A DNA stretch of 64,000 nucleotides from Carnobacterium mobile DSM 4848 (GCF_000744825.1 NZ_JQMR01000001.1:2403501-2467500), one strand, 5' to 3'. Counted from the stretch's first letter, positions 25,239 through 39,678 are shown. Numbers and translations are program-made. Notes: generated from the letters alone by a model not told the origin.

Positions 25239-26073
25239 TGAAACGTATCGTGAAGTCCTGAAATGGGCTTCTTCTTTTTTAGAAGACGCTGGTCAAGAAG
25301 CGACAGCGGCAGAGTTCTTATTAAGAGGGCGCTTGAATTGGTCTAAAACAGATTTTATTTTACATTTAGAAAACCAGATCCCTGTGGAAATAAAACGACA
25401 GTTGATTGAGGATGTTAAGCAGCACAGTAAAGGGATTCCCATTCAGCATATATTAGGCTATGAATGGTTTTATGATTATTGTTTTAAAGTGACTAAAGAC
25501 ACATTGATCCCGCGTCCTGAAACAGAAGAAATCGTAGATAAATTTTTAAAACACGCGCCTAGTCGTTCATTAACTGTTTTAGACATCGGTACAGGTACTG
25601 GTGCAATTGCCATCACCATAAAAAAAGAACGTCCGCAAGATGAAGTGACGGGAATTGACTTGTCGAATGCAGCCTTAACAGTGTCTAAAGAAAACGCAGC
25701 ACATTTACAAGCGGATGTTCGCTTTCTAGCTGGAGATTTAACAGCACCGGTAAAAGCAGAGCAATTCGATGTGGTTATTTCCAATCCGCCTTATATTGGT
25801 GAAAATGAAAAGATCGATATGGATGAATCTGTTTTAAACTATGAGCCGCAAATGGCTTTATTTGCTGAGAATAATGGTTTGGCCATTTACCAAAGGTTAG
25901 CGGAAGAAATACCGGCAATCTTGAAACCAGACGGACAGATTTTTTTAGAAATCGGATTTCGTCAAGGAGAAGCGGTCAAAGGTATTTTTCAAGCTGCATT
26001 TCCAAACGCAAAAGTAGAAGTAGAAAAAGATATGAGTGGACATGATCGGTTGATTACAGTAAAACAAATTTGA
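25228..26073 (+). CDS. prmC: Release factor glutamine N5-methyltransferase
   Basis: The 281-residue SAM-dependent enzyme methylates the GGQ glutamine of release factors. It has a helical N-terminal domain, the SAM-binding [13 protein letters not shown] motif and the substrate-binding NPPYIGENE motif. The ATG at 25228 overlaps prfA by 11 bp, with GGAG about 10 nt ahead; the frame starts earlier inside prfA without a ribosome site. Translational coupling with its substrate gene is likely. Confidence 0.95.
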   Translation: MKIDETYREVLKWASSFLEDAGQEATAAEFLLRGRLNWSKTDFILHLENQIPVEIKRQLIEDVKQHSKGIPIQHILGYEWFYDYCFKVTKDTLIPRPETEEIVDKFLKHAPSRSLTVLDIGTGTGAIAITIKKERPQDEVTGIDLSNAALTVSKENAAHLQADVRFLAGDLTAPVKAEQFDVVISNPPYIGENEKIDMDESVLNYEPQMALFAENNGLAIYQRLAEEIPAILKPDGQIFLEIGFRQGEAVKGIFQAAFPNAKVEVEKDMSGHDRLITVKQI

Positions 26074-26097
26074 TTTATATAAAATGGAGGTGAGGCT

Positions 26098-27117
26098 ATG
26101 GACACCAAGATATTTCAATTGAATGAAATTGAAAAAGCTGCACAATTGTTGAATGAAGGAGAATTAATAGCGTTTCCTACTGAAACAGTCTATGGATTAG
26201 GTGCCAATGCACAAGATGAAACAGCCGTAAAAAAAGTTTATGCTGCTAAAGGACGGCCCAGCGATAATCCATTGATTGTCCATGTCGCTTCAATGGCCGA
26301 AGTAAAAAAATACGTAGCAGAAGTTCCGTTTGCTGCACAAAAATTGATGGAAAAATATTGGCCAGGTCCGTTAACCATTATTTTCCGTACAAAACCGGGA
26401 GTCTTTTCTAAAACCGTAACTGGCGGTTTAGAAAGCGTAGCTATGCGTATGCCGGATAATACAGCAACACTTGCGCTAATCAAAGCAACAGGAAAACCGC
26501 TAGTAGGACCGAGTGCGAATACTTCAGGGAAACCAAGCCCGACAACCGCTCAGCATGTTTACCACGATTTGCACGAAAAGATTGCCGGTGTATTGGATGG
26601 CGGTAAAACAGGAGTTGGATTAGAATCGACTGTTTTAGATATGACAGATCCTAAGAATCCAGTTATTTTAAGACCTGGCGCAATGACAAGAGAAGTGATA
26701 GAAGCCGTTATTGGTCCGATAGACACTGACCGTCATCAGGTTTCTAAAGAAGAAAAACCTAAAGCTCCAGGAATGAAATACAAACACTATTCACCAAACG
26801 AACCGGTAGTTATCGTTAAAGGGTCAAACGATCAGTGGCAAAAAGCCATTGACTATTACCAACTGCAAGGTGAAAAAGTTGGGCTGTTAGCTAATGAAGA
26901 GTGCATTCGTTTCTTTGAAACAACAGTAACGGATACATTTTCTCTAGGGAAAAAAGACGGAATTGCTGATGCAGCCAAATTGTTGTATGCCGGTTTGCGT
27001 TATTTTGAAACAACAGAAGCCACAGTGATCTTGGCTGAAGCGCATGAAGCTGAAGGATTAGGGGATGCTTATATGAACCGGTTGGAAAAAGCAGCCGGGA
27101 ACCATTATTTTCAGTAA
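26098..27117 (+). CDS. ywlC: Threonylcarbamoyl-AMP synthase (Sua5/YwlC)
   Basis: The 339-residue enzyme makes threonylcarbamoyl-AMP from threonine, bicarbonate and ATP for the t6A37 tRNA modification. The N-terminal YrdC-like domain shows LIAFPTETVYGLGANA, KGRPSDNPLIVH, and PSANTSGKPSPT. A flexible linker and the smaller C-terminal Sua5 domain (from about residue 235) follow, so this is the long two-domain form. The ATG at 26098 follows GGAGGTGAGG. It continues the prfA-prmC operon with a 24-nt gap. Confidence 0.93.
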   Translation: MDTKIFQLNEIEKAAQLLNEGELIAFPTETVYGLGANAQDETAVKKVYAAKGRPSDNPLIVHVASMAEVKKYVAEVPFAAQKLMEKYWPGPLTIIFRTKPGVFSKTVTGGLESVAMRMPDNTATLALIKATGKPLVGPSANTSGKPSPTTAQHVYHDLHEKIAGVLDGGKTGVGLESTVLDMTDPKNPVILRPGAMTREVIEAVIGPIDTDRHQVSKEEKPKAPGMKYKHYSPNEPVVIVKGSNDQWQKAIDYYQLQGEKVGLLANEECIRFFETTVTDTFSLGKKDGIADAAKLLYAGLRYFETTEATVILAEAHEAEGLGDAYMNRLEKAAGNHYFQ

Positions 27118-27177
27118 AGTAAAACAGAAAGAGACATGCTATACTGAATATATTCTACTTAAGGGTGTGAGTTGAAA

Positions 27178-28416
27178 ATGGATTTTAGAGAATTTGATAA
27201 AGATGTATTTGATGCGATAGACCAGGAAAAAAATCGCCAAGAAAATAATATTGAGTTGATTGCTTCTGAAAATTTTGTTTCAGAAGGTGTACTGGCAGCT
27301 CAAGGCAGTATTTTAACAAATAAATATGCAGAAGGTTATCCAGGAAAAAGGTATTACGGCGGTTGTGAATACATTGATGTAGTGGAAAACTTAGCGATTG
27401 ACCGTGCAAAAGAACTCTTTGGAGCAGAATATGCTAACGTACAACCGCATTCAGGTTCCAGCGCAAATATGGCTGTTTTTAATGCATTTTTAGAACCGGG
27501 CGATAAAGTATTAGGAATGGATTTGACGCATGGTGGGCATTTAACCCACGGCTCTCCAGTCAATTTTAGCGGAAAAACATATGATTTTGTCGCTTATGGA
27601 GTCGATAAAGAGCATGAAGTAATTGATTATGCCGCTGTCCGTCAACAAGCAATAAAGCATCAGCCTAAAATGATCATTGCAGGAGGCAGTGCCTACTCCA
27701 GAACAATTGATTTTGCCAAATTCCGTGAAATCGCAGATGAAGTAGGTGCGTATTTAATGGTCGATATGGCTCATATTGCTGGACTGATTGCTGCCGGAGC
27801 GCATCAAAATCCGGTTCCATATGCAGATGTTGTTACAACAACGACTCATAAGACTTTAAGAGGTCCGCGCGGAGGAATGATTTTAGCGAAAGAACAGTAT
27901 GGAAAAGCTTTGAATAGTGCCATCTTCCCGGGCATTCAAGGAGGTCCGCTGGAACATGTGATTGCTGGAAAAGCTGTTGCATTAAAAGAAGCGATGACAC
28001 CTGAATTTAAAGAATACGCTATCCAAGTGATCAAAAATGCTAAAGCGATGGAAGCCGTGTTTAATGCATCGCCGGGTCATTTGATCAGTGACGGAACGGA
28101 TAACCACTTATTGTTGTTTGAAGTTACTCAATTTGGATTAAATGGGAAAGAAGCAGAAGCTTTATTGGATGAAGTAGGTATCACAGTCAATAAAAATACT
28201 ATACCGTTTGAAACACTGAGCCCATTTAAAACAAGCGGAATCCGAATTGGAACGCCGGCAATTACAACACGAGGTTTTGATGAAGCCGATTCTAAAAAGG
28301 TAGCGGAACTGATCGTAGAAACCTTAAAGGCAAAAGAACAGCTTGAAAAACGCGAAGAAATTAAAAAAACAGTTTTAGCTTTAACGAAGCAAAATCCGTT
28401 ATACGTGAAAAAATAG
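27178..28416 (+). CDS. glyA: Serine hydroxymethyltransferase
   Basis: The 412-residue PLP enzyme converts serine and tetrahydrofolate to glycine and methylene-tetrahydrofolate. The PLP lysine is about residue 225 in [14 protein letters not shown]. Other signatures are [29 protein letters not shown] and [14 protein letters not shown]. The ATG at 27178 is preferred to the TTG six bases earlier; GGGTGTGAG serves as ribosome site for either. A TGCTATACT extended -10 lies upstream, so it probably has its own promoter. Confidence 0.95.
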   Translation: MDFREFDKDVFDAIDQEKNRQENNIELIASENFVSEGVLAAQGSILTNKYAEGYPGKRYYGGCEYIDVVENLAIDRAKELFGAEYANVQPHSGSSANMAVFNAFLEPGDKVLGMDLTHGGHLTHGSPVNFSGKTYDFVAYGVDKEHEVIDYAAVRQQAIKHQPKMIIAGGSAYSRTIDFAKFREIADEVGAYLMVDMAHIAGLIAAGAHQNPVPYADVVTTTTHKTLRGPRGGMILAKEQYGKALNSAIFPGIQGGPLEHVIAGKAVALKEAMTPEFKEYAIQVIKNAKAMEAVFNASPGHLISDGTDNHLLLFEVTQFGLNGKEAEALLDEVGITVNKNTIPFETLSPFKTSGIRIGTPAITTRGFDEADSKKVAELIVETLKAKEQLEKREEIKKTVLALTKQNPLYVKK

Positions 28417-28427
28417 CATAAGAGAAC

Positions 28428-28484
28428 AAAAAAGCAGCTTCAGATAACAGCAGAATACCTGTATTTATCTGAAGCTGCTTTTTG
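28428..28484 (+). terminator. Intrinsic terminator after glyA
   Basis: GCAGCTTCAGATAA pairs with TTATCTGAAGCTGC, with A-run and T-run at the ends. Confidence 0.9.
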
Positions 28485-28587
28485 CAAGAGTATTTTTTTA
28501 GAAAAGATAGGAAACTGCTAGCCTTTAATTTGATTTTCCTTTACAATGGAAGTGTTTGAAATCTATAGAAAATGAGGGCTGAAGATT

Positions 28588-29217
28588 ATGGGAAAATTTC
28601 ATGTGATAAACCATCCATTGATCCAACATAAAGTTACAATTCTGCGCGACAAAAATACTGGCACAAAAGATTTTAGAGAAGCCGTAAATGAAATTGCGCG
28701 TCTAATGGCATACGAAGTTTCAAGAGACATGCCTTTGCAAGATGTTGAAATCGAAACGCCTTTAATTAAAACAACACAAAAACAATTAGCAGGTAAAAAA
28801 GTTGCGATTATTCCAATTTTAAGAGCCGGTTTAGGTATGGTCGACGGGACCTTAGATTTGATTCCTGCAGCAAAAGTTGGACACGTAGGGATGTACCGTG
28901 ATCATGAAACCTTGGAAGCAGTTGAATATTTTGTTAAATTGCCGTCAGATATTAAAGATCGTCAATTACTAGTAGTCGATCCAATGTTAGCCACAGGCGG
29001 TTCAGCTATTGCTGCAATTGATGCATTAAAAAAACGTGGCGCAAGCTCAATCAAATTTGTTTGTATCGTAGCAGCTCCAGAGGGCGTACAAGCTTTAGAA
29101 GAAGCACATCCGGATGTTGATATTTACACTGCAGCTTTAGATGAAAAATTAGATGAAAATGGGTATATTTTACCTGGCTTAGGCGATGCTGGTGATCGTT
29201 TATTCGGAACACTTTAA
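28588..29217 (+). CDS. upp: Uracil phosphoribosyltransferase
   Basis: The 209-residue salvage enzyme makes UMP from uracil and PRPP. The PRPP loop is visible as [16 protein letters not shown], with the uracil-binding [12 protein letters not shown] at the C terminus. The ATG at 28588 follows GAGGGCTGAAG. It is monocistronic, with a strong terminator before the ATP synthase region, the usual order in Bacilli. Confidence 0.97.
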   Translation: MGKFHVINHPLIQHKVTILRDKNTGTKDFREAVNEIARLMAYEVSRDMPLQDVEIETPLIKTTQKQLAGKKVAIIPILRAGLGMVDGTLDLIPAAKVGHVGMYRDHETLEAVEYFVKLPSDIKDRQLLVVDPMLATGGSAIAAIDALKKRGASSIKFVCIVAAPEGVQALEEAHPDVDIYTAALDEKLDENGYILPGLGDAGDRLFGTL

Positions 29218-29219
29218 AA

Positions 29220-29265
29220 TAAAAAAATCTCAAAAAAGAATTTTTTCTTTTTTGAGATTTTTTTA
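29220..29265 (+). terminator. Intrinsic terminator after upp
   Basis: AATCTCAAAAAAG and CTTTTTTGAGATT pair closely and run into T7. Confidence 0.9.
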
Positions 29266-29319
29266 TTTTTTATATTGAAAACAGAATTTAGGTGAAAAAC
29301 GGTTGTTTAATAGGTTCTA

Positions 29320-29612
29320 TTATTTTTAATGTTGGTAAGAAGAATGAGTATATTCCACAACTTGAAATTTTCGGAGGAATAGCGGCTCCTTGCAGCCATG
29401 TAAAGGATTCTTAAAAACGAAGCACTGTGGGCATGCGCCCAAGTGTATCATGTCTGTAAAACTGCTGAAGCAGCAACAGCCATGACAAGGCTTGAAAGGC
29501 TGGAGACATGTAAGGCTCCAGTCGTTCCCATGGCTCTTGCAAGTAGAAGCGTAAATTCCGGAGGAAATTTCATTATTAAGCATGACCAACACAATTCGAT
29601 AAAGAACCGTTT
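29320..29612 (+). repeat. Family-1 dispersed structured element, diverged copy D
   Basis: This copy keeps the outer arms as TGTTGGT (29330-29336) and ACCAACA (29585-29591), the GGAGGAATAG block, the CTTGCAGCCATG arm with its partner CCATGGCTCTTGCAAG, and the GGAGGAAATTT block. The interior differs from copies A-C, yet a stem sits at the same place (CTGGAG with CTCCAG instead of TTTTGAG with CTCAAAA). A GGGC/GCCC hairpin replaces the ACTTAGCGT hairpin. It lies between upp and the atp operon. No reading frame here has a ribosome site. Confidence 0.8.
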
Positions 29613-29690
29613 AATAAGGAACATAAAAAGTGACGGATTCAACAAAACCATTCCGGAAATAGTAGTATAAAAAAAGTTGAAAAAGGAGGG

Positions 29691-29707
29691 TCATGAAACT
29701 TTCATGA
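29691..29707. promoter_or_regulatory. Perfect palindrome TCATGAAA-C-TTTCATGA upstream of atp promoter
   Basis: An 8-bp dyad with one central base lies 26 bp upstream of the predicted -35 of the ATP synthase operon. The position would suit an activator or a repressor; no function is known. Confidence 0.4.
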
Positions 29708-29732
29708 AAACATAATATTTTTTCACAATGTT

Positions 29733-29761
29733 TTGTGTTTTAATCTAAATGGTGGTAAGAT
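29733..29761 (+). promoter_or_regulatory. Candidate promoter of ATP synthase operon
   Basis: TTGTGT (29733-29738), a 17-bp spacer and TAAGAT (29756-29761). The leader to the atpB GTG would be about 225 nt. Confidence 0.45.
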
Positions 29762-29763
29762 AA

Positions 29764-30714
<951 letters not shown>

Positions 30715-30754
30715 GAATAAGAAAAAATGATTTAAAAATTAGGAGGAAATTATT

Positions 30755-30967
30755 ATGGGTTTAATTGGAGCAGCAATCGCAATCGCAGGTGCAGCGATCG
30801 GAGCCGCATTTGGTTCAAGTAAAGTTATTTCAAAAACAATCGAATCTATCGCTCGTCAACCAGAAATGAAAAGTCAACTTCAAACGTTAATGTATATCGG
30901 TGTTGGTTTAGTAGAGGCTATTCCAATCATGGCAGTTGTTATCGCATTTATTCTTGTATTTAGTTAA
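30755..30967 (+). CDS. atpE: ATP synthase Fo subunit c
   Basis: The 70-residue hairpin of two helices is joined by the RQPE loop. The ion-binding Glu54 is in [14 protein letters not shown]. The Gln and Ser/Thr that mark Na+-binding rings are absent (Ala follows the Glu, and the helix-1 Gln position is Ala), so the ring is expected to use protons. The ATG at 30755 follows AGGAGGAAAT. Confidence 0.96.
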   Translation: MGLIGAAIAIAGAAIGAAFGSSKVISKTIESIARQPEMKSQLQTLMYIGVGLVEAIPIMAVVIAFILVFS

Positions 30968-31091
30968 TAAGGCGAAATAAATTACCGGCTGACATCAATC
31001 AAATAAATTTGAGGTAAGGGTGGAGCTGGCAAGGGGATCTCTACCTTTTTCGCAGATAGTTAAACTGAATACGAGAAGGAAGTGAAAAATA

Positions 31092-31607
31092 ATGTTCAAA
31101 CAGTTAGTTTTAGGAGCAACAACTGCAGGGGATACAATTGTTGTACTAGTATCGTTTTTACTCTTGATGGTTTTATTAAAGAAATTTGCATGGAAACCGT
31201 TGATGAATATTATGGAACAACGGGAACAAAACATTGCAAGTAACATAGAAAATGCTGAAATTGCCAAAAACGAAGCTGAACGCCTAGCTGCAGAACGTCA
31301 AGAAAAATTAGATAAGACACGGGCAGAAGCAGCCACAGTGTTAAATAAAGCTAGAGAATCTGCTGAAAGTGCAGAAAAAGAATTATTGGCAGCAGCCAGA
31401 GTAGAAGCCTCTCGATTAAAAACGGATGCAAAGAAAGAAATTGAAAATGAACGACAAATGGCTTTAGCCAGTGTACGTAATGATGTCAGCGCCTTGTCTA
31501 TTCAAATTGCTGAAAAATTGATCGGCAAAGAATTAACAACTGAAGGTCACGCTGAATTGATCAATGAATACATTGAAAGGCTGGCGGATGTAGATGAGAC
31601 TAAATAG
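31092..31607 (+). CDS. atpF: ATP synthase Fo subunit b
   Basis: The 171-residue peripheral stalk subunit has one N-terminal membrane helix (residues 12-30, TIVVLVSFLLLMVLLKKFAW) followed by a long charged helix. The DDLIF-type atpI is absent and the gene order is standard. ATG 31092 follows GAAGGAAG. Its end overlaps atpH by 14 bp. Confidence 0.95.
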   Translation: MFKQLVLGATTAGDTIVVLVSFLLLMVLLKKFAWKPLMNIMEQREQNIASNIENAEIAKNEAERLAAERQEKLDKTRAEAATVLNKARESAESAEKELLAAARVEASRLKTDAKKEIENERQMALASVRNDVSALSIQIAEKLIGKELTTEGHAELINEYIERLADVDETK

Positions 31608-32136
31608 AGATATGGATTCCGGCCAATTAGCCAAAGCTTTTTATTACGATTCAATTGAAAAAGGAACAGAAGACGTTGTTTTCGACAATCTAATGGACGT
31701 TCGCCAGATTTATTCTGGCAACCCTAATATAAGTGATTTTTTTAACAATCGAGATGTTGCACAAGTTGATAAAGAAAAAATTTTAACAGATTTGACTAAA
31801 GATTTTACACCAGATGTAAAAAGCTTTGTTCAAACGATTTATGATTTTCGGAGAATGGGAGATATGTTAACAATTATTCACGAGTACGAATTGTTATATG
31901 ACCATGAAAATCGCACAGTTGTAGCGAAAGTTACAACAGCTGTTCCTTTAGAAAAAGAGCAGGAAGAACGAATCAAAGAAGTATTTTCTAAAAAATTCAA
32001 TGCAAAAAAGATTTTATTGAATAAAGTAAAAGATGAAAAGATTTTAGGCGGAGTGGTCATTGAAATTGAAAACAAAGTTTTTGATGGCAGTATTCGTTCA
32101 AATATAGAAAATCTAAAGAAACAATTAATTAAATAA
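31594..32136 (+). CDS. atpH: ATP synthase F1 subunit delta
   Basis: The 180-residue subunit links the stalk to F1. The C-terminal motif (DEKILGGVVIEIENKVFDGSIRSNIENLKKQL) is diagnostic of the delta/OSCP family. ATG 31594 overlaps atpF; ATG 31612 in the same frame is a possible shorter start. Translational coupling with atpF is likely. Confidence 0.94.
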   Translation: MRLNRDMDSGQLAKAFYYDSIEKGTEDVVFDNLMDVRQIYSGNPNISDFFNNRDVAQVDKEKILTDLTKDFTPDVKSFVQTIYDFRRMGDMLTIIHEYELLYDHENRTVVAKVTTAVPLEKEQEERIKEVFSKKFNAKKILLNKVKDEKILGGVVIEIENKVFDGSIRSNIENLKKQLIK

Positions 32137-32164
32137 TGAAGGAAAGAAATAGCTGAAGAGGTGA

Positions 32165-33718
<1,554 letters not shown>

Positions 33719-33733
33719 AGGCGGTGAGTAAAA

Positions 33734-34651
33734 ATGGCAGAGTCTTTAAATGACATTACCAAAAAAATTGCATCAACTAAAAAAACAAGTCAAATCACAA
33801 ATGCTATGCAGATGGTGTCAGGAGCCAAATTATCTAAGGCTGAACAAACAGCCAGCGGCTTTCAGATATACGCTAAGAAAGTGAGAGAAATTGTTACCCA
33901 TTTAGCGCATACTCAATTAGCAATAATTGAAGATAGTCATTTAATTGGGACCAATTCACCTTCGAATATCGATTTTCACGACATGCTGATCGAACGACCA
34001 GTTAAAAAAACAGGTTATATCGTGATCAGCTCTGATAAAGGTTTGGCTGGCGGCTATAATAGCTCGATTATTAAAGCAACCATAGATATGATCCAAAAAG
34101 ACCATTCTTCGCCAGATGAATATATTTTCATGGCTGTCGGCAGTACGGCAGGGGATTTCTTTAAATCAAGAGGAATGAACGTAGCTTATGAATTAAATGA
34201 CATTAGCGACCAGCCGACATTTGATGAAGTTCGAGGCATTGCCCGGACAGCAACAGAAATGTATAAAAATGAAGTATTTGATGAGTTGTATGTTTGTTAC
34301 AACCACCACATCAACACCATCTCTTTTGAGTACCGTGCTGACAAAATGTTGCCATTAAATAATCTGGATCCCACAGAAACAGTGGAATATGAAAGTGATT
34401 ATTTATATGAGCCTTCAAAGGAAGAAATTCTGGATATTTTGTTGCCGCAGTATGCTGAAAGTTTGATTTATGGTGCTATTCTAGATGCAAAAGCTGCTGA
34501 ACATGCGGCTCGTATGACGGCGATGAAAGGTGCAACAGATAATGCAAATGACATTATTGATGACTTAACCGTGCATTACAATCGGGCTCGTCAAGCTGCG
34601 ATAACAGAAGAAATTACTGAAATCATAGGCGGAGCTTCTGCATTAGGATAG
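33734..34651 (+). CDS. atpG: ATP synthase F1 subunit gamma
   Basis: The 305-residue rotor subunit has the N-terminal coiled coil ([30 protein letters not shown]) and the C-terminal signature [49 protein letters not shown] 33734 follows GGCGGTGAG. Confidence 0.97.
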   Translation: MAESLNDITKKIASTKKTSQITNAMQMVSGAKLSKAEQTASGFQIYAKKVREIVTHLAHTQLAIIEDSHLIGTNSPSNIDFHDMLIERPVKKTGYIVISSDKGLAGGYNSSIIKATIDMIQKDHSSPDEYIFMAVGSTAGDFFKSRGMNVAYELNDISDQPTFDEVRGIARTATEMYKNEVFDELYVCYNHHINTISFEYRADKMLPLNNLDPTETVEYESDYLYEPSKEEILDILLPQYAESLIYGAILDAKAAEHAARMTAMKGATDNANDIIDDLTVHYNRARQAAITEEITEIIGGASALG

Positions 34652-34674
34652 AGTAATGAATGGAGGGAAAATGA

Positions 34675-36105
<1,431 letters not shown>

Positions 36106-36122
36106 TAAAGGAGGCAACCCAA

Positions 36123-36542
36123 ATGGCGGAATTACAAGTACAAATTGTGACTCCAGCGGGTATTGTCTATAACCATCGGGCAAGCAGAGTAATTGTGCGC
36201 TCCACCGATGGAGAGCTAGGCATTCTTCCTGGTCATACACCTATTATTGTACCGTTGACCATTAATGGCGTCCGTATCGAACGGATCTCTACTAATGCTG
36301 AAGACTTGATTGCTGTAAATGGCGGAATAATGGAAATGCGTGATAATGTTTGTTCCATTATTGCTGATAGTGCGGAAAGAGCACGTGATATAGATGTAGA
36401 GCGTGCTTTTGCAGCTAAACACCGTGCAGAAGAACAACTTCGCAAAGCGGATTCTGTTCACAATCAAAAACAACAAAAACGAGCAGAAATCTCTTTACGT
36501 AAAGCAATTAATCGTATTTCTGTTTCCAAACACAATCAGTAA
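36123..36542 (+). CDS. atpC: ATP synthase F1 subunit epsilon
   Basis: The 139-residue protein has the beta-sandwich domain (LQVQIVTPAGIVYNHRA, GELGILPGHTPIIVPL) and two C-terminal helices that can inhibit ATP hydrolysis. ATG 36123 follows AAAGGAGG. It ends the operon, before a terminator. Confidence 0.95.
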   Translation: MAELQVQIVTPAGIVYNHRASRVIVRSTDGELGILPGHTPIIVPLTINGVRIERISTNAEDLIAVNGGIMEMRDNVCSIIADSAERARDIDVERAFAAKHRAEEQLRKADSVHNQKQQKRAEISLRKAINRISVSKHNQ

Positions 36543-36568
36543 CTGATAGGAATAGTAGGAATAGATGG

Positions 36569-36604
36569 AAAAAACTCCCAGTAAAAAAGCTGCGGAGTTT
36601 TTTT
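36569..36604 (+). terminator. Intrinsic terminator of the atp operon
   Basis: AAAACTCC pairs with GGAGTTTT and ends in T7. Confidence 0.8.
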
Positions 36605-36714
36605 CTAGTTGTGATTTAAAGGCTTATAAGATGTTAAAGAGAAGAGCTGGGCAAAACTTGAAAATATCTTTTAGAAAAAGAGTGTGCTAAAATAAATAAA
36701 AGAGGAGTAAAGAA

Positions 36715-36945
36715 ATGAGTTTTATAGGTATTCAAGCGTTGATTAGTATCGTATCTCATATTTTTTTCATATTGGTATCTTTTTGGGCGTTAAAAGCCTT
36801 AATGATTGAAAAGTGGATCAAAAAAAATCATATTGGACAAGCAAAACTAATTTACTTGTTTTTATCGATTACAATTGGGTATACGGTAAGTTCATTTGTG
36901 ATAGAATTTATTCTGATGTCAAGAAACTTAATCTTTTTGTTCTAA
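36715..36945 (+). CDS. DUF1146 family small membrane protein (YwzB-like)
   Basis: The 76-residue protein has two membrane helices (residues about 5-28 and 45-70). The family (DUF1146, B. subtilis YwzB) has no known role. Its place between atpC and murA is the same in many Bacilli, which supports it as a real gene. ATG 36715 follows AGAGGAG. An extended -10 (TGCTAAAAT) lies upstream. Confidence 0.8.
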   Translation: MSFIGIQALISIVSHIFFILVSFWALKALMIEKWIKKNHIGQAKLIYLFLSITIGYTVSSFVIEFILMSRNLIFLF

Positions 36946-36969
36946 TTTTTCATGTCAGAAATTAAAGAA

Positions 36970-36999
36970 TTGAAAGTAAGCTGACTTCTATGCTATAAT
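36970..36999 (+). promoter_or_regulatory. Promoter of murA
   Basis: TTGAAA (36970-36975), an 18-bp spacer, and TATAAT (36994-36999) with an extended TGC. Confidence 0.7.
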
Positions 37000-37073
37000 A
37001 TACAAGATTGCTGTAAATTGTTAGAGCGACAGGCTTAGGTAGTTGGCAACAGAAATTTCGGAGGGATAGAATC

Positions 37074-38387
37074 ATGAAAAAGATGATTATTCGTGGCGGT
37101 AAACGTCTTGAAGGAACAGTAAAAGTAGAAGGCGCAAAAAATGCTGTTTTACCCATTTTAGCAGCATCTATCCTGGCAAGTAAAGGACAAAGCAAATTAA
37201 GCAATGTACCGATTTTGTCAGATGTTTTTACAATAAATGAAGTTTTACACCATTTAAATTTGACCGTTGATTTTAATGAAACCAATAAAGAAATTACATT
37301 AGATGCTTCAGGAGAATTGAACTTTGAAGCTCCATTTGAATATGTTAGTAAAATGCGTGCATCAATTGTTGTGATGGGCCCGCTTTTAGCACGACTAGGT
37401 CATGCTAAAGTTGCATTACCAGGTGGCTGTGCGATTGGAACGCGACCAATTGATTTACATTTAAAAGGATTCGAAGCGATGGGTGCCAGAGTACATATTG
37501 AAAATGGCTATATCGAAGCTTTCGCAGATACATTAAAAGGGGCTCGCATTTACTTAGACTTCCCGAGTGTGGGAGCAACGCAAAACATTATGATGGCTGC
37601 TACATTAGCAGAAGGCATTACGACCATTGAAAACGTCGCTCGTGAACCTGAAATTGTTGATTTAGCGAACTTCTTAAATCGAATGGGTGCTAAAGTCTTC
37701 GGAGCCGGAACAGAAACAATCCGGATCGAAGGAGTTGAAACACTAGTCGGTACGGACCATAGCATTATTCCTGATCGTATTGAAGCAGGAACATTTATGG
37801 TAGCTGCAGCAACGACAAAAGGCAATATTTTTATTGAAGATGCTGTCTCTGAACACAATAAACCATTGATCTCAAAATTAACAGAAATGGGTGTTCAATT
37901 TATCGAAGAAAAAAATGGCTTACGTGTGATTGGGCCTGAAAAATTGAAAGCTACAGATGTTAAAACGATGCCGCATCCAGGTTTCCCAACTGATATGCAA
38001 GCTCAAATCACCATTGCACAGGTGGCAGCTGAAGGCACAAGTACAATGAAAGAAACGGTATTTGAAAATCGTTATATGCATATGGAAGAACTTCGTAAAA
38101 TGAACGGATCGTTTACTGTGGAGAACCAAACGTTAGTGATTTACGGTCCTGCTAAATTGCAAGGAGCTGAAGTTGCGGCAACCGATTTAAGAGCAGCAGC
38201 AGCTTTGATTATTGCCGGTATGATTGCTGAAGGGTATACTAGAGTCACACATTTAGAATACTTAGATCGCGGTTATTATGAGTTTCATAAAAAACTTCAA
38301 AAACTGGGTGCAGATATTGAACGAATCGATGAAACAGCTTCCCACGTTTTAAAAGAGGAAGAATTGAGTACTTTATTTAACGGATAA
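37074..38387 (+). CDS. murA: UDP-N-acetylglucosamine 1-carboxyvinyltransferase
   Basis: The 437-residue enzyme adds enolpyruvate to UDP-GlcNAc, the first committed step of peptidoglycan synthesis. The active-site Cys119, target of fosfomycin, is in [16 protein letters not shown]. [12 protein letters not shown] at residues 17-28 and [17 protein letters not shown] near residue 370 are typical. ATG 37074 follows CGGAGGGA. The genome may have a second MurA paralogue, as most Firmicutes do; which isoform this is cannot be told with certainty. Confidence 0.95.
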   Translation: MKKMIIRGGKRLEGTVKVEGAKNAVLPILAASILASKGQSKLSNVPILSDVFTINEVLHHLNLTVDFNETNKEITLDASGELNFEAPFEYVSKMRASIVVMGPLLARLGHAKVALPGGCAIGTRPIDLHLKGFEAMGARVHIENGYIEAFADTLKGARIYLDFPSVGATQNIMMAATLAEGITTIENVAREPEIVDLANFLNRMGAKVFGAGTETIRIEGVETLVGTDHSIIPDRIEAGTFMVAAATTKGNIFIEDAVSEHNKPLISKLTEMGVQFIEEKNGLRVIGPEKLKATDVKTMPHPGFPTDMQAQITIAQVAAEGTSTMKETVFENRYMHMEELRKMNGSFTVENQTLVIYGPAKLQGAEVAATDLRAAAALIIAGMIAEGYTRVTHLEYLDRGYYEFHKKLQKLGADIERIDETASHVLKEEELSTLFNG

Positions 38388-38395
38388 CAAACGAA

Positions 38396-38444
38396 CAAAA
38401 ACTGGAATGAATTTGCCTTTAAAGGCGTTTATTCCAGTTTTTTT
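38396..38444 (+). terminator. Intrinsic terminator after murA
   Basis: AAAAACTGGAAT pairs with ATTCCAGTTTTT and ends in a T-run. Confidence 0.85.
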
Positions 38445-38658
38445 AATAAAGTAGAATTGGATAATTTTTTTGTATTCAATGTCTAGCGGGCTTGTCCCGC
38501 TCTGCTTAGTTATAGATTTATTAAAAAAGTCAAGCAAATAATGATTTTTTTAAAACATCATTTCAGATTAAGTTGAAACATGCTATAATTATAAATTAGG
38601 TGGCTAGTACAAAAAACTTGCTATAAATTGAACAAGAGCTTGAGAGGAGAACGTAGTA

Positions 38659-39651
38659 ATGGCGAAAGACATAGGAATCGATTTAGGAACGGCCAATGTA
38701 TTGATTCATGTAAAAGGAAAAGGAATCGTGTTAAACGAACCTTCAGTAGTTGCAATCGACACTAAAACCAATCGTGTCTTAGCGGTTGGAGAAGAAGCAT
38801 ACTTAATGGTCGGACGTACGCCTGGCAACATTCGTGCTATTCGTCCTTTAGATGGTGGAGTTATTGCTGACTTTGATATTACCGAAGCTATGTTAACTCA
38901 CTTTATTGATAAATTAAATGTAAAAGGATTTTTATCTAAACCAAACATTTTAATTTGCTGTCCAACAAATATTACAGCAATTGAGCAGAAAGCAATCATT
39001 GAAGCAGCAGAAAAAAGCGGAGGGAAAAATGTTTTCCTTGAAGAAGAGCCTAAAGTTGCTGCAATTGGTGCTGGGATGGATATCTTCCAACCAAGCGGAA
39101 ATATGGTCATTGATATCGGTGGCGGAACAACTGATATCGCCGTCCTTTCTATGGGAGGAATTGTAACGAGCCGTTCGCTGAAAGTAGCAGGAGATCGGAT
39201 GGATAATGAAATCACTCAATTTGTGAAGAAAAACTACAAATTAATGATCGGTGAACGTACAGCTGAATCAATCAAAATGGAAGTAGGCACAGTTTTTCCT
39301 GATCATCGTGATGATTCTATGGATGTTAGAGGACGCGACATGGTCAGCGGTCTTCCAAGAACGATTACCATTAAATCCAGCGAAGTTCAAGAAGCTACAG
39401 CAGAATCCATGGCGTTGCTGGTTCAACAAGCAAAAGACGTTTTAGAACAAACCCCGCCTGAATTGTCTGCTGATATTATTGATCGCGGAATCATTTTAAC
39501 CGGTGGAGGAGCTTTACTAGACGGTATTGACCAGCTTTTTGCTGAACAATTAAAAGTACCTGTCTTTGTGGCTGAACAGCCTTTAGATTCTGTTGCACTA
39601 GGAACGGGTATTTTATTAGAAAATATGACTAAGAAAAAATTCAGTATGTAA
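38659..39651 (+). CDS. mbl: MreB-like cell-shape actin homologue Mbl
   Basis: The 330-residue actin-like ATPase has DIGIDLGTANVLIHVKGKGIVLNEPS at the start and the phosphate loop MVIDIGGGTTDIAVLS near residue 155. MreB/Mbl filaments guide cell-wall synthesis in rod-shaped cells, so its presence agrees with a rod-shaped lactic acid bacterium. The start follows GAGAGGAGAA. A TATAAT with extended TGC at 38584-38589 is the probable -10. Confidence 0.92.
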   Translation: MAKDIGIDLGTANVLIHVKGKGIVLNEPSVVAIDTKTNRVLAVGEEAYLMVGRTPGNIRAIRPLDGGVIADFDITEAMLTHFIDKLNVKGFLSKPNILICCPTNITAIEQKAIIEAAEKSGGKNVFLEEEPKVAAIGAGMDIFQPSGNMVIDIGGGTTDIAVLSMGGIVTSRSLKVAGDRMDNEITQFVKKNYKLMIGERTAESIKMEVGTVFPDHRDDSMDVRGRDMVSGLPRTITIKSSEVQEATAESMALLVQQAKDVLEQTPPELSADIIDRGIILTGGGALLDGIDQLFAEQLKVPVFVAEQPLDSVALGTGILLENMTKKKFSM

Positions 39652-39678
39652 AAAAATTCCGGAAAATGAGGTGAGATC

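Noticed and set aside
29443-29670. Short reading frames inside family-1 copy D
   Set aside because: They lie in a structured repeat, differ between copies and have no ribosome site.
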